Positions 34,201 to 45,400 of a stretch of 64,000 nucleotides of DNA are shown here, in pieces. The notes below the pieces were generated by a model. That model saw only the letters and a list, made by a program, of their open reading frames with translations. It ran no database searches and had not been told where the DNA came from. The position numbers and the translations under genes were made by a program. How positions within the stretch are numbered: position 1 is the first letter of the stretch; the number at the start of each line of letters is the position of its first letter. Source of the stretch: Motacilla alba alba (taxonomy: Eukaryota > Chordata > Aves > Passeriformes > Motacillidae); NCBI RefSeq assembly GCF_015832195.1, contig NC_052031.1:6821850-6885849 (forward strand). The letters run 5' to 3'.

Positions 34201-37200
34201 CTTACATATGTGCACAACACGTGGTCAAGCATGCTAAAAAAAAAAGAAAAAAGATAGCCCCAGTCTCCAACTGTGTCTAAAACCTACCAGAGAGGTCTCA
34301 CAGAGCAAACAAACTGACAGCAGCACATAAAACATTCAGCCACACCAGTGACAAGAAAAGCAGTGAGTCACATCCAAACCACAGAAAAGATGAATTCCAG
34401 CACCTTTCATTTAACATTTCTTTAAAGCTTTATTAAAGTATTTTTTAAAGCTCATTCGTTTCCCTGGATCTGTTCAAGTCAACACTGATCACTGCCACAC
34501 ATGCAGGAATCTCAGCTGAGACAGACTAAACATGACAGGAACACAGAATGAACCAAGGCCAAAGTGCACACACCTTCCAAGCAGTCATTTCAACGTGTCC
34601 ATGTTCCGGTGGAGGCAGCACCACAGGAAAGCTGGTGCTCACAAGGCACTCTGAAATCGCCAGGTGCTATTGCCAGCTACTGACATTAGGTAGTTCCAGT
34701 TCTAACGGGTTACCTGGTTATTTCAATACTTAAAAAAGGGCCAATTACAATGTGGTTCTGCTTGTAAGTGGAGTTCACTCTCTGCTACTTCACAGGCTGC
34801 TCTTTTTCCCCTTTCTGGGATCTTCAAACCAAATCCCACAGAACAAGAGATGAAGGGAAATCTGAATTGAAGGTGGCAGTTCTCCCAACTTTCACCTACA
34901 TAGAAAGCAGCACTGCAGCATTCCTGACCAACATGGGAGATTCCAGGATGAAGTTATGCCTTTCCCTCTTCGTGTCTATTTAGGAAAGACTCTGAATGCA
35001 ATTAATCACACAAATAGCACCACATATCCAGAAGAAAATGTCAGAACTGCCATCAGGTTGGTGAGAAGCCCGAATCAGCAACAGACCCAAGAACCAAGTT
35101 TAGCCAACTTACCATCATATAAGGGTCATCCACAATAGGATAAATATAATCTGTCGTCTGGACTAATGACAAACCTCCATGTCTTAATGGAATAACACAA
35201 GTGTCCATCCCAATTCCTGCAAAGACAGAAATCCATGAGTGAGGTGGGTAACTGTATCCTGAACTATCTGTTGCTCTTAACAGAAGAGTTTATAAAACAT
35301 GTCTGTGAAATACAACTCCTAACATTGCCTAAACAGACAAGGCAAATTCCTTTGCCAGAGAAAGCACATAGCACAAGAGGAAAAAACAAGCAAAGAAAGA
35401 AAACTCCTGGTTGGAACTGAACATAAGTGCAAATGGCTGAAGGCAAGAACTAAACTACAATGTTTTTTATTCTTTTGCAGCAGCATAACAGCACATCAAG
35501 AACATCTGTGCTTTTATGTAAGTACATTTAAAGTTAAAAGGAACTAAGTACACTGATACAGTCAAAAGCAAATAGGTTTTCCTGTCACTCTGATCTCAAC
35601 AAAAGCACAGTGACAGTTGTGAAGGGACACAGCATCTCGTAAAGGACACTCCCTCAGTTCAGAAGGAACAGGAACTCCACAAGTCACAGCCCAGGCCCTT
35701 GGTGAAAGATGATGCACCCACTTGGAGCTTTAGAAGCTGCATTAGCCTCGCCTTGCACAGCTGGAAGGCTGCAGACCACCTGATAGATACAGAACTCCTT
35801 GGAGAAAACCACCACAACCTTTTCCATGGCAGTGGATATTTTTTCAAACAGAACATGTGATATTAGAACCTCCCAGCATTTGCTGCAAAGAGCTCACACC
35901 AAAGGGCCAGGTGACAAATCACAACATGCTGGCTGAGCCACCCTCCCCTGTGGATAGCCTTGTGCCCTGCAGCAATGGCAGGAAGCTTACCTCCTTCCTG
36001 AGCTGGCAGCAAGCTACCTGGAATTACTCCGCATGCCCCAAAGGGCAAGAGTCTTCAAAATAGCCCATTTTTAGGGTGCAGATGTCACACAGGAACTTTT
36101 CACCATGTATTAATGAAACACACTATCCTAGCAAGAGCTACAAACCAGTGTCTGGCAGTGTCCTGCACAGGGATGGAGCAAGTTGCTGTCATCTGAGGGG
36201 ACAGAAGTCTGCTAGACAGTATACAGGTGGAGAGGATCTTGCCTCCCCTGCCTGGAGAGGAAAGAGATCTTGCCTTGGAAGAGCACTAACAAGCTCTCAA
36301 GCAGTAATTTAGGATTGCCCAATCTCCACAGAAGCTCCCAAGTCACTATGCCTGACATTCAGTGCCTCCAGGGAAGGGCACATAAGCAGTTACAGAGAAG
36401 TGGCTCAGGTGCAGGAGCTGCTTTGCCCTCAGTTCACCTTTCATGCCATAATGCTGCAAAACCAACTCTGTTAGACAGACAGACCAAGGGGCTAGGATGA
36501 TGGTCCTTCTGAGGCTGTGTTCATGTTCCACCAAACCAGCTCTGAATAACAAGTGAATCTGTTCAGAGCTGTGACTGATTTCAGATCCGTAACAGTTCTG
36601 AGAATAAACATCAGATCTGCAGTTTCTTACTCACAGTCGTATTTAAGTTTGCTCTGGATAACATCTCCTGCAGAACTAAAAAGGGGAGAGCTTGAACCTG
36701 CTGCTGGCCACCTCCCTCCTGACTGCGTTTCAAAAGCATGATGCCTATGCATAGGTAGCAAAGTTACCTGTCTATACCTTTTAAGCACAGGACATCAAAG
36801 CCAAATATCACACCAAACTTATCTAAAGACACATTTGCTAAAGGGATACTCATCACAAAAGCATATTTTAAAAGAGATCTGAACTCTTCACCTTCTACTA
36901 CAAACAGATTTTCTGTTACATAGTATCACACCTACACACTGAGGGCATAAATCTACTTTTATACCTTTTCATATAGCTGTAGAAGAAAAGTCTACTAGCA
37001 GTTCCATTATTGTTTAGAGCCTGTAAGTGTGTAAGAGAAAAGAAATCTAAACCAAACTATTGCTGATTTTAGAAAACTGCCAAACTGAAATGCTGTTGTG
37101 AACAGCTTACTTAATCTAGAAAAATACACATGAATAGCAATTTGGGGATGAAAAAAGATGGAAGTGTCCTCTATCAGGGAGTATTAAATTATGGTGCCAC

Positions 37201-38501
37201 CCCAGCTTCACACACAATTACACAATTGCTGCTTAGATAGTTCATACAAAGATCCCCATTGTTTAAGCAAGAGCATGGGTGCCTTACTAATCTCTGATTA
37301 TATTCAATCTCTACCAGAATAGTGGGTTGCAACCTGTTAGCCTGCTAATAGACAATTAGCAATATTTATATAATTTTTAATAAGGTTATTGAACACTAAA
37401 CTGATAATAACTTCAGAATAAATGCTCCATTGATATTCCTAAGTTGAGGGGAAAAAAACCATTCTGCACTGCAAAGAGATTGAATATGCAGGGCTGAGTA
37501 AATAGACAAACAGAATTAAAAGTGTCATTAAACACATTATCTACATTAATTTATCTATATCAATATTAGGTACAGTAGCTGGTATCAAAATACCTACGTT
37601 TGCCCTGTTCCCCATGTAGGTGGCTTGTGCAGGTTGTTTTCCCTTATTGCTTGCATCATTGTGCAAATATCAAAGAGAAAGTGAAGCTGGCAAGAACACA
37701 GAGGTCTTGGAAAGGCAGCCTTTCCCAGGCAGCTTCTACAGGTGAGCAAAAGAGTTAGAGTGGGGAACAACGAAAGGACTCAAAGGAACAATGACAACTG
37801 TGAAACAATTTGCTCCCAGACAGCTGAAGCCAGGAGGTTCTCTTGCTCACTTTCTCTGACCCAGGAACAGAGGGGAGGGGAGGTGAGGGAGAAGGGAAAT
37901 TCACCTGGGAGTAATCCAAATTCATTCATCCATTGCATCAAATTCCAAATGCAATGCATGAACATAAAAGTCTAGAAATTATCTGAGAGGATTTCAGTTT
38001 GCACAGCATCTACTGGGGGGAAAGGAAGGAGCAGACTAACACCTAAGCATGTGCCCATCACAATGGCCATTCCTGAGTGTTTTGCCTTGTAGTTGAGTGC
38101 ACTGCAGGATGTTATAATTAAGATAATATTCTTGCATCCCAGATGCCAACAAATGACAGCATGAGATTCATTCTTCAGCTTTCTGGATGCTGTGCATGCA
38201 TTCTACAACATACAATTTTCAAACTGGTTAAACTAACCACAAATGTGGTTGTGTCACTAAGTAAACCGAGCAGAAGGACCACAAATGTCCAGAGCAGCAG
38301 CTACTTACCCAACCTGGGCATAACTGCCCCCAAGAACTGTTCATCTTCCTGAAAATGGTTTTCTTGTAGAGATTCAAGCAGTTTCTGTAAGACATCCTGC
38401 GGCACTTTGCAGCCCGTGCCCTTCAGTTCAGTGAATCGGGTCAGACGGAAGCTCTTGTCCAGTTCGTAACTTTCGGGGTTGAAGGACTCCCGAACAGACA
38501 T
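19008..38501 (-). CDS. SEPHS1: SEPHS1, selenophosphate synthetase 1 (whole coding region, 8 coding exons)
   Basis: A member of the SelD/AIR-synthase ATP-binding family. Exons 38501-38309, 35216-35113, 30603-30496, 29697-29543, 28733-28643, 25707-25608, 24065-23853 and 19222-19008 join in phase to 1179 nt. That is 392 residues plus stop, the same length as human SEPHS1. The catalytic loop reads [11 protein letters not shown], with Thr29 where SelD and SEPHS2 carry Cys or Sec and with the adjacent Lys32 kept. This identifies the SPS1 paralogue, which does not make selenophosphate efficiently and is linked to redox homeostasis. No SECIS is needed or expected. The protein is nearly identical to human, for example [20 protein letters not shown]. 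Synteny with PHYH, same strand, agrees with human. Transcription should start from the 41-kb CpG island through a noncoding first exon. Confidence 0.98.
19223..23852 (-). other. SEPHS1: SEPHS1 intron 7 (last coding-coding intron)
   Basis: A 4.6-kb intron with no recognised exon, RNA gene or transposon end. It contains A/T runs and unremarkable short frames. Confidence 0.8.
23853..24065 (-). CDS. SEPHS1: SEPHS1 coding exon 7
   Basis: A 213-nt exon between CCTGTAG and GTAGGT. It encodes [38 protein letters not shown] and, at the end, [15 protein letters not shown]. This is the C-terminal AIRS domain. Confidence 0.98.
25608..25707 (-). CDS. SEPHS1: SEPHS1 coding exon 6
   Basis: A 100-nt exon between CATTAG and GTAAGA. 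It encodes [19 protein letters not shown] and then [14 protein letters not shown]. It ends in phase 1. Confidence 0.97.
28643..28733 (-). CDS. SEPHS1: SEPHS1 coding exon 5
   Basis: A 91-nt exon between TTTCCAG and GTGAGT. It encodes [19 protein letters not shown] and then [11 protein letters not shown], matching human. Confidence 0.97.
29543..29697 (-). CDS. SEPHS1: SEPHS1 coding exon 4
   Basis: A 155-nt exon between CTCTAG and GTAAGT. It encodes [20 protein letters not shown], then [19 protein letters not shown], then [11 protein letters not shown], with a Met codon split into the next exon. Confidence 0.97.
30496..30603 (-). CDS. SEPHS1: SEPHS1 coding exon 3
   Basis: A 108-nt, phase 0 exon between TTTTCAG and GTAAGA. 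It encodes [20 protein letters not shown] and then [16 protein letters not shown]; Ile replaces Val of human at one site. Confidence 0.97.
35113..35216 (-). CDS. SEPHS1: SEPHS1 coding exon 2
   Basis: A 104-nt exon between TTTGCAG and GTAAGT. It encodes [19 protein letters not shown] and then [15 protein letters not shown], part of the ATP-binding N-terminal domain. Confidence 0.97.
35217..38308 (-). other. SEPHS1: SEPHS1 intron between coding exons 1 and 2
   Basis: A 3.1-kb intron. No repeats or RNA genes were recognised. Confidence 0.75.
38309..38501 (-). CDS. SEPHS1: SEPHS1 first coding exon
   Basis: ATG at 38501-38499, in context AGAACCATGT. It encodes [18 protein letters not shown] through GAVMPRLG and ends TTGG|GTAAGT. 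It contains Thr29 and Lys32 of the catalytic loop. The frame stays open for about 45 codons upstream of the ATG, so the start is chosen by homology. The exon probably begins near 38568, after a TTTTCAATAAG acceptor. Confidence 0.97.
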
Positions 38502-38568
38502 GGTTCTCCCACAGACTGCCGGCCTCTCCCACCCCAGAGCAACGGGATCAGTTTCTCTGCTGATCAGT

Positions 38569-40769
38569 CTTATTGAAAAATAAAAACAACAATTAAAAAA
38601 GAAAAAAGGAACATTGGAAAGTCCCACGACCTGCAAGACAATGTGTTTTCCACATGGTGCAAGTTAAAAGAGTGCTCGTTTAGGTTGTTCACCTGTTAAG
38701 ACAGGTGTGCACATCTCACACAACTCATTTCCCCACGACTACAAAGGGATGACTCCTCATCCTACCTCCTGACATTTAAAACTATAACTATGCCAGGTGA
38801 ATCAGAGAGAATTAAGTTCTTTTCCAGATATGCTGCGTAAGGTTTTCATTAAATAAAGAATCTAACGCTCTTACCGTCCTCATTTAACACAGAGGTAGTG
38901 AAAGAAATAATAGTTCCCAGAGCACAGGGGCCACAAGGCAGCCTGGGCCCTGATCCTGCAGCATGCTCAGCACAGACATCTGTTTGTACTCAGCCCAGTG
39001 TGGGGTCATAATTTTAGCCACTAACATATTAATCTCAAAAATAGGATGCTTTCCAAACAATGGCTCTGCTTCAGTCCTGAGGTAAGAAGCTGAAGCTTGA
39101 TAATACACCTGTTCTCCCTGGGAGAAACACAGTCCTGGTGTTCTGTTGGTACAGGTAGCAGAAGAACAAAGAGGCTGTATTTAAGCAGAGTAGTTCACCT
39201 ACAGGCATGCCAGTTTACCTTTTAGCACATTCACGGACAAAAAAAAGCTGAAAAGTTTCTTGCCTCTTCAGCCCTTTTTTAGTCAACTAATGATACAGAA
39301 AATCAGAGAATTGTCCATTAAAACAGTAATGTAAAAAGACACTGATGCAATTCATTTAATAAAATTCTTAACAATGCATGTCTAATTTTAGAACGTTTTT
39401 CCACTCTGACTCACATCCACCACACTCCAAAACTAATAAGAGGCCTAACCGAGACACTGACTTCTAAACAGGAACGGCTGTGATAAAATACAATTCATCT
39501 TTCTCAGAGAACAAGTTTTCAGGAATTACTAAAAGCAATCTGTCTAGTAGTAGTTTCTTAGAAAGCAAGGATCCTATGTAATAGCAACAAGAACAGAGTT
39601 CAGTGGCATCGCTGACAAAACCTGATACTGGCGGCTATGCCCTAATGAGGTTAAGCTGAAAAGAAGAATTCAAGGGACTCGCATTTGCCAAGTTCAACTT
39701 TGCTAAATGAAAGAAAGAAGTAAATCTACAGACTGTGCTGTATCTGCCCTCCACAGCACTTACTAACAAGCACATCTGTTCCATAAACCTTTAAGTCAAT
39801 TTATTGTCTGTAATTTGTAGGAACTGAAGTTTTAAGTTCCCTGAGAACTTTTTGATGTGGAGCCCAACTCCCCTTCACTGTGTTTTCCCTCCTTCTCTGG
39901 GAGGTGTGGCACTTATTTAAAACAAATCTTCCAAAGCCTAGGCTCGGGCAGAAATCCAAACTCTAGTTACAAGAACGTGTCTTGGATGAGCAATGAATTC
40001 AGTTCCTAGCCGTTGTCTTCCAATGCAAGACACTAAGCACTTGAAAAAAAAAAAAAAAAAAAAGTGTCTGGAAAACAACCTGTCAACAGAAATAGGAGAC
40101 AAAAGCTTTTCAAGGAAGGGGGGATTTTTTTTTTCTTCATTCTTTTTTGACGCTTCATTCTAATTAATTCCAGAAAAATTATAAAAAGCAGCTTGCCCCA
40201 CAAGAGAAATATCTTCCTTCATCTAACCAATAAGTGCAATAAGCTTAGCACCCCCTGCCTACTTACACAGGGATGGATGCAGAGGCCACAGCCTACCAGG
40301 AACTTTTTGCAGCCTTGAGGACTGTAAGGACACAGTTCCCCCGTTTGAAAACAACTCGTGAAACAAGCAAAATTATTTCATTTAATGGAAAACATCCCCA
40401 GTGCAAGAATACAGTAACTTTTCTAATAAAGAGCTGATTAAAGCTGCGTGCAACTGTGTAATTCACAGACTCCCATGGGAGCAACATTCCAAGTTTTGGT
40501 GACTTTGGTGGTCACAGCACCGAGCCTAGCAGAGTTCACGAAGAGTTTGGACAACTCTCAGGCACAAGGTGTGATTCTCGGGGCTGCCCTGTGCACAGCC
40601 AGCAGCCGGACTGATGGCACTTGAGAGTCCCTTGCAACTCAGAACATTCTGCGATTCTGGCAGTCCATGCAGCAGCATTGCGATGTGAGTGACAAGCATC
40701 CCTCCCCAGCAGCAGACACCTCCTAACCCAGACGTTTCTTACTTTAAAAGAGCGGCATAATAAATATTA
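38569..40769 (-). other. SEPHS1: SEPHS1 first intron (probable)
   Basis: Lies between the probable noncoding first exon in the CpG island and the first coding exon. It holds a 21-nt A run at about 40044-40064 and one plus-strand CR1 tail (40508-40662). No other feature was seen. Confidence 0.6.
40508..40662 (+). mobile_element. CR1 LINE 3' tail
   Basis: Plus-strand CR1 3' end: GTGGTCACAGCACCGAGCCT at the left, then GGCACAAGGTGTGATTCTCGG, ending in ATTCTGCGATTCTG octamer-like repeats. Short and 5'-truncated. Confidence 0.88.
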
Positions 40770-42065
40770 AAAGCTAAAGGTTAACCCTTGCCTTCCTAAA
40801 CAGCAGAGAGAGGGGGGCACGGGAGCGAAAAGAGGGGGAGGGAGGGAGAACTGGAGCCAGGTACATACCCCAAAGAAACCCCAGCGCACCCACCGCCAGC
40901 CCGACCGCCCGAGACACGCGAGGCGAGGCGCTGCAACCACCATCGATCCGGGGAATGCGGCGGGGAGCGCTGCGGGCAGACATGGCTCCGGGACACCTTA
41001 AATTTCCAGCCGCTGCCTTTAGAGGCAAACCCGGGGCCTTCGCCGCCGCTCTTTGTGCAGCCGGAGAAGCGGCGGCGGGGGAAGAGGTCGAGGAGGAAGA
41101 AGCTGCGCTCGGAGCGGCGGTGGCAGCGGCCCCTTCCCGGGCTGCGGCGGGGACGGAGCCCGCGGGTGTCCGACCGCGGTGTCCCCCGTGTCCCCACGTG
41201 CAGGTACGGTGTCGCCGGGGCGGGGTTCACCCCTCGCTGGCGGGGACGGCCGGTGGGATGTTGGGAGCAGCACCCCCCCCTACACCGACACTCCGTAATG
41301 GGGAGGGAGAGGAGCACGGGGGTGGGGGGAGGAATGGGGGGGGAAAGGAGGGAAAAGGGAAAAAAAAAATGTCGGCGGGCGAAAAATTTAACCCGTCCGC
41401 TGCCGGCGTCCAAATTTTTTTAAAGCGGCCGCATCGCGGTGAGGCGCTGCCCCCCCATCCCCGCTCCTTCCTCCGCCCTTCCCCCGGGGCCGGGCCGAGG
41501 GAGGGCGGCGGGGCCCGGGCCAGGCGGGCACCCCGCGCCCCGGCCGCGCCGCGCCACCCCCCGCGCCCGGCCCGGCGGGAACGGCGGAGGCGAATTCCCC
41601 TTTAAATCTCCCCGCCTTGCACCCCCCCTCCTCCTCCTCCTCCCTCCTCAGGTCTCCCTCTCACCGGCTCTCGCCGCCTCCTCGCCCTCCGCCTCCTCCC
41701 GCGAACGGGACTCCCAGCGCGGTCCCACAATGCACCGGGCGCGACGGGCTCCCTCAGCGCCGCCTGAATAGAAAATGCCGCCGCCGCCGCCGGGCACGGG
41801 GGGGTTAAAACCCCCCCCTTTTTCCTCCCTTTCCCTGCTTTTCCCTCCCTTTCCCTCCCGCCTTCCCGCGCCCTCCCGCTCCCCCTCACACCGCATCCCA
41901 CGCGCGTTCCCGCGCGGGGGCGCGCGCCGTTGCGGCGCGACATGTCGCGACACCGCCCGCCCCTCAGCGCGGCACGTGTGGGCAGCCCGGGTGTGTGTGT
42001 GTGTGCGGGGTCCGTCCCTTCGCGCAATCCCGCAGCCATCGAGGCTCGGAGAGACCTTTAAGATC
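40770..42065. promoter_or_regulatory. SEPHS1: CpG island, probable SEPHS1 promoter and noncoding first exon
   Basis: About 1.3 kb of dense CpG with GC-rich tracts, polypurine and polypyrimidine runs and a short (GT)n at 41991-42004. It lies upstream of the SEPHS1 coding exons in the right orientation. Minus-strand GGG|GTATGTA near 40873 is a plausible donor for the noncoding first exon. A strong plus-strand donor, CAG|GTACGG at 41203/41204, could serve a divergent transcript. The transcription start is inferred, not seen. Confidence 0.7.
40774..40983 (-). other. Upstream ORF in the SEPHS1 CpG island with a membrane-like segment
   Basis: Minus-strand ATG at 40983 opens a 69-codon frame beginning MSARSAPRRIPRIDGG. 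It contains the hydrophobic stretch AVGLAVGALGFLWGMYLAP. An earlier in-frame ATG lies at 41028. The frame crosses a plausible GTATGT donor in the GMYLA region, so the full ORF may never be in a mature mRNA. It could be a regulatory uORF, a microprotein first exon or chance in GC-rich DNA. I do not assign a function. Confidence 0.3.
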
Positions 42066-42244
42066 GAGCAGTCCGAGGCAGCGCTGCCGCTGTAACCCCT
42101 TAGATGCTAAACCTCATCACCCTCTTGAACTTAACTCCGGGCACCGCGACTCCACCGCCTGTCCGGGCAACCTAACGCGGAAAAATACTTCTTGAGTACC
42201 TAATCTGAATCTCCCCTGTCTCTGTTTAAGGCCATTTCCCCTAA

Positions 42245-42490
42245 TCCCAAAATTGATTAGAAATTGATTGGAAAAGACCTCTGAGATAGTGTCCAACCTG
42301 TGACCGAACACCGCCCTGTCAACCAGACCGTGGCACTGAGTGCCACTTCCAGGCCTGCCTTAAACACCTCCAGGGATGGTGACTCCACCGCCTCCTTGGG
42401 AAGCTGTTCTAATGTCTAATCATCCTTGGGAACCTGTTCTAATGTCTAATCGTCCTTTCTGTGAAGAAATTCCTCCTCACACAGGCTGAT
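42245..42490 (-). mobile_element. CR1 LINE fragment with internal 30-bp duplication
   Basis: The plus strand reads GGAAAAGACCTCTGAGATAG, then CACCTCCAGGGATGGTGACTC and GAAGAAATTCCTCCTCAC, the usual CR1 3' UTR blocks in reverse orientation. The 30-bp piece beginning CCTTGGGAA.CTGTTCTAATG is present twice in tandem at 42394 and 42424. Confidence 0.87.
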
Positions 42491-45400
42491 GTTTCCCCTG
42501 AGAAGCACAAGTCTGCCTGTAGAATTCCTTGCTCGGGCACCTTCTCCTTCAATATGAAAACTTTCAGATTGGGAACAATTTGGGTGGGAAATTTAATCAC
42601 AGCTGAGGAGACCTGGCACCTGCAGAGCCAGGTCCTGCACTGATGCTGAATTTTGCCCAGAAACTGGACAAAAAGTCACATTTGATCCATGTCACACCAA
42701 AATGTTGGGCTAAAGGAAAGTGAGGGGTTCAAATGGACCTGACAATGGGCAAAATTTGGCCAACATTAAATTTTTCTGTGTGCAGAGCCAAGACTGTGGC
42801 CCCAGGGAGCTAGAGGTGTCATTTCCTCAGGTGTCATCCCCAAGGGGTTTGATCAGTGTGTGGCCCATGGAAGGCTGCAGGTACCACAGCAGGAGCACTG
42901 CAATGAGGCTGGGTCTGTCAGCTGGTGACTTTTTTTTACCCAGAATGTGGCTTTGATCATGATTCAGGAAAAATGTAATCCTGTTTTGCAGCAGGTGCTG
43001 ATGGGTTCAGCACAACTCTAGGAAGGTGGGCTGTGTTTTTAGTAGCCAGCAGGCAGGATTGTCACAGGCTACTTGCTCAAGTCAACCCTTTTCCATCACT
43101 GATTTGCAAAGCATCCCATTTTTTCTTATGCATTTAATATACAAATCACTGGAATCTAACATGTCTTTAACATGTCTGATTTCCAGTGTCTTCTCAGTCA
43201 TTTTTTCTCCCTAGAAGTGTTTTTTATGCTTCCAAAGACCCTTTTCCCAAACGATTAAAGTCAGGATTCAGATGAGTCTCTTGCTTTATGTGCAAGACAA
43301 GTTTCCTCTATAAAGGAGGGAATTTCTGTGTAAGGGATAGCACAGGGCCCAGTTTACATTTCCAAATAGATAACACAGGCACTTTGCTTCATGTAATTTG
43401 CAGCTAAGTACCTAATTAAGTAATTGCCTGTTAATTCAAAGATTACTTTTCATGCAACTGGCTTTGAAAAAGTCTTGTCTAAAAACAAGCAGAAAGAGAA
43501 AAAAAAAAATAAAGTGTTGCTTTTCTTGCCTGATTTTAATTACTCTTTTTATCTCCCAGAGAATGTAGTGCCCCAGGACTGTGGTGCAGGGGACCAGAGG
43601 TGCACGGGAGCCCCCGGCACTGAGCACATTTAGGAAGTCACTAATATTTGTATAATTAATTGATTTTCAGGCTCCTCCGTGTTGCTCTCTGAAAGCATTT
43701 CAAGCTCGACACACAGAAGCTGTTTCTCAGTGAGCAGCTGTGGGGCATTTGGCTGATGGTTTTGACAGCAGAGATGAATTGAGGACGTGGCATCTGCAGT
43801 CCTGACCTGGAATTTGAACCCTTTAGTGCCTCTCCCTCCTCCCAGATGAAGAGGAGGCAGAAGATCTCGGAATCTTCTGATTGCCATCGATCTGATTTTG
43901 CTGAGCACTGGCCTCGTATCACGTATGTGTGTTCCTTGAGAGATGATTTCAATCTGAAAAAAAACCCTGTAAGTATCTTGAGAGCTGGAAATCAGATGCT
44001 CTGATCTAACATTTCTCCAGCATTTAGCCATTGCCTCTACAACAAGCAGCTCATTTAAAAAAAAACCCAAACATGAAGTGTAAGGGAAACCATGAGATAA
44101 CATTGCTGATTTTGAGCCCTGACTTACATGATTTTCCTTTCTGATATTTTTGCAGGGAAGAGGGAATTGGATCATATTTTTATCTTCTTCCCCACATCTG
44201 TGAAGACTAGACATTTCTTTAACAGAGGGGAAAATAAAGTAAATTGAGATTTCCATGTGGTAACGTGGCTGAAAGAAGACATGAATACTTGGAAATTCAT
44301 GCTCATTAGTACCGGCACAGATGTGACTCTGTAGAGCTGAAGCTAACCAGGACCAGGGTATAGAGATGAGAACTGCACATAATTGAGGCCCTGATTAATT
44401 AAAAGCAATTTCTTGGCACAGACAATGATGGAGCATCCTTGGGTGGATCTGCACATGTCCCAGTGGATGTGTGCTCCGGGCCCTGCTGCCTGTGCTGGGG
44501 TGAGCCTTTGTGTGGGCAGGCAAGGGGTAGAAAAGTGGCTTTGCCAAGGAAGCCGAGCCAAGAGGAGCAGTGAGCCACCTCTCCACTGCAGCTTCAGGTG
44601 TGCTGCTGCACCCAGCACTCATGTGCCCTGTGCTTCTCCAGGGGCTCCACGCTTGGAACAGCTGCTGGAGGAACTGTGGCATCAGGAAGGAAATCCTGTG
44701 CACACAGGGGAAGCTCCTTTTCATGCAGGATCATAAACAAAACCGTGAAAGAGTAGTGATGGATCCAGCAGCCCTGGGGAGGCCCCACATTGCTGGAACC
44801 ACCAGCTTCATGGAACATTTTCCTGGAGCCCAATAGTGGCTTTCTAGACTTAAAAACTGATCACATTTCCTTTCTTCCCTCCCTTCCAAAGGCATTTTTT
44901 GTCATCTGCGTCCAAAACTTCCAGCAGAAACTCCATGATTGGAGCAATTTGGTCCAATACCATGGGAAGAGACTGCTCCACACACTTTAGGAAGAGCAAA
45001 AAGGAGAAAGAAAAGAAGGTTAAGCCCTCCATGCTGTGCCTGATCACTTGTCAAAGCCAGCTGCCTCCTGTGCTGACTTGAGGACGTGACAGATGTCTGT
45101 AGCCTTTACAGGTGCAGGGCCTGCATTTCATCAGTCTTTTTTCCATGGATGACCTGGAGTGTGGATTATTAGCAGCTCAGATTTCTTTGGCCAAGGTGCT
45201 TTGTTGTGTACACATCCGGGTTGAAGCTAAGCAATATTTTTGATCCATGTAGGCTTCTGACTCGGTCCTGCATATTTGGTGTTTACAAAATGATCGGAGT
45301 TTGAACTCTCCCTGTTCTGTTTCTTAAATGTCAGCAGAAACTTTTTTTCTTTTTTTTTTTAAATAAAACAATGCAGCCTTCCCCTGCAATGTTTGTAACC

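Larger units (their letters stand above)
25708..35112 (-). other. SEPHS1: SEPHS1 introns between coding exons 2 and 6
   Basis: Four introns separated by the exons listed above. A 162-codon plus-strand frame at 26774-27262 lies in the intron between exons 5 and 6. It has no similarity I recognise and runs antisense to SEPHS1. Nothing else was identified. Confidence 0.7.
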
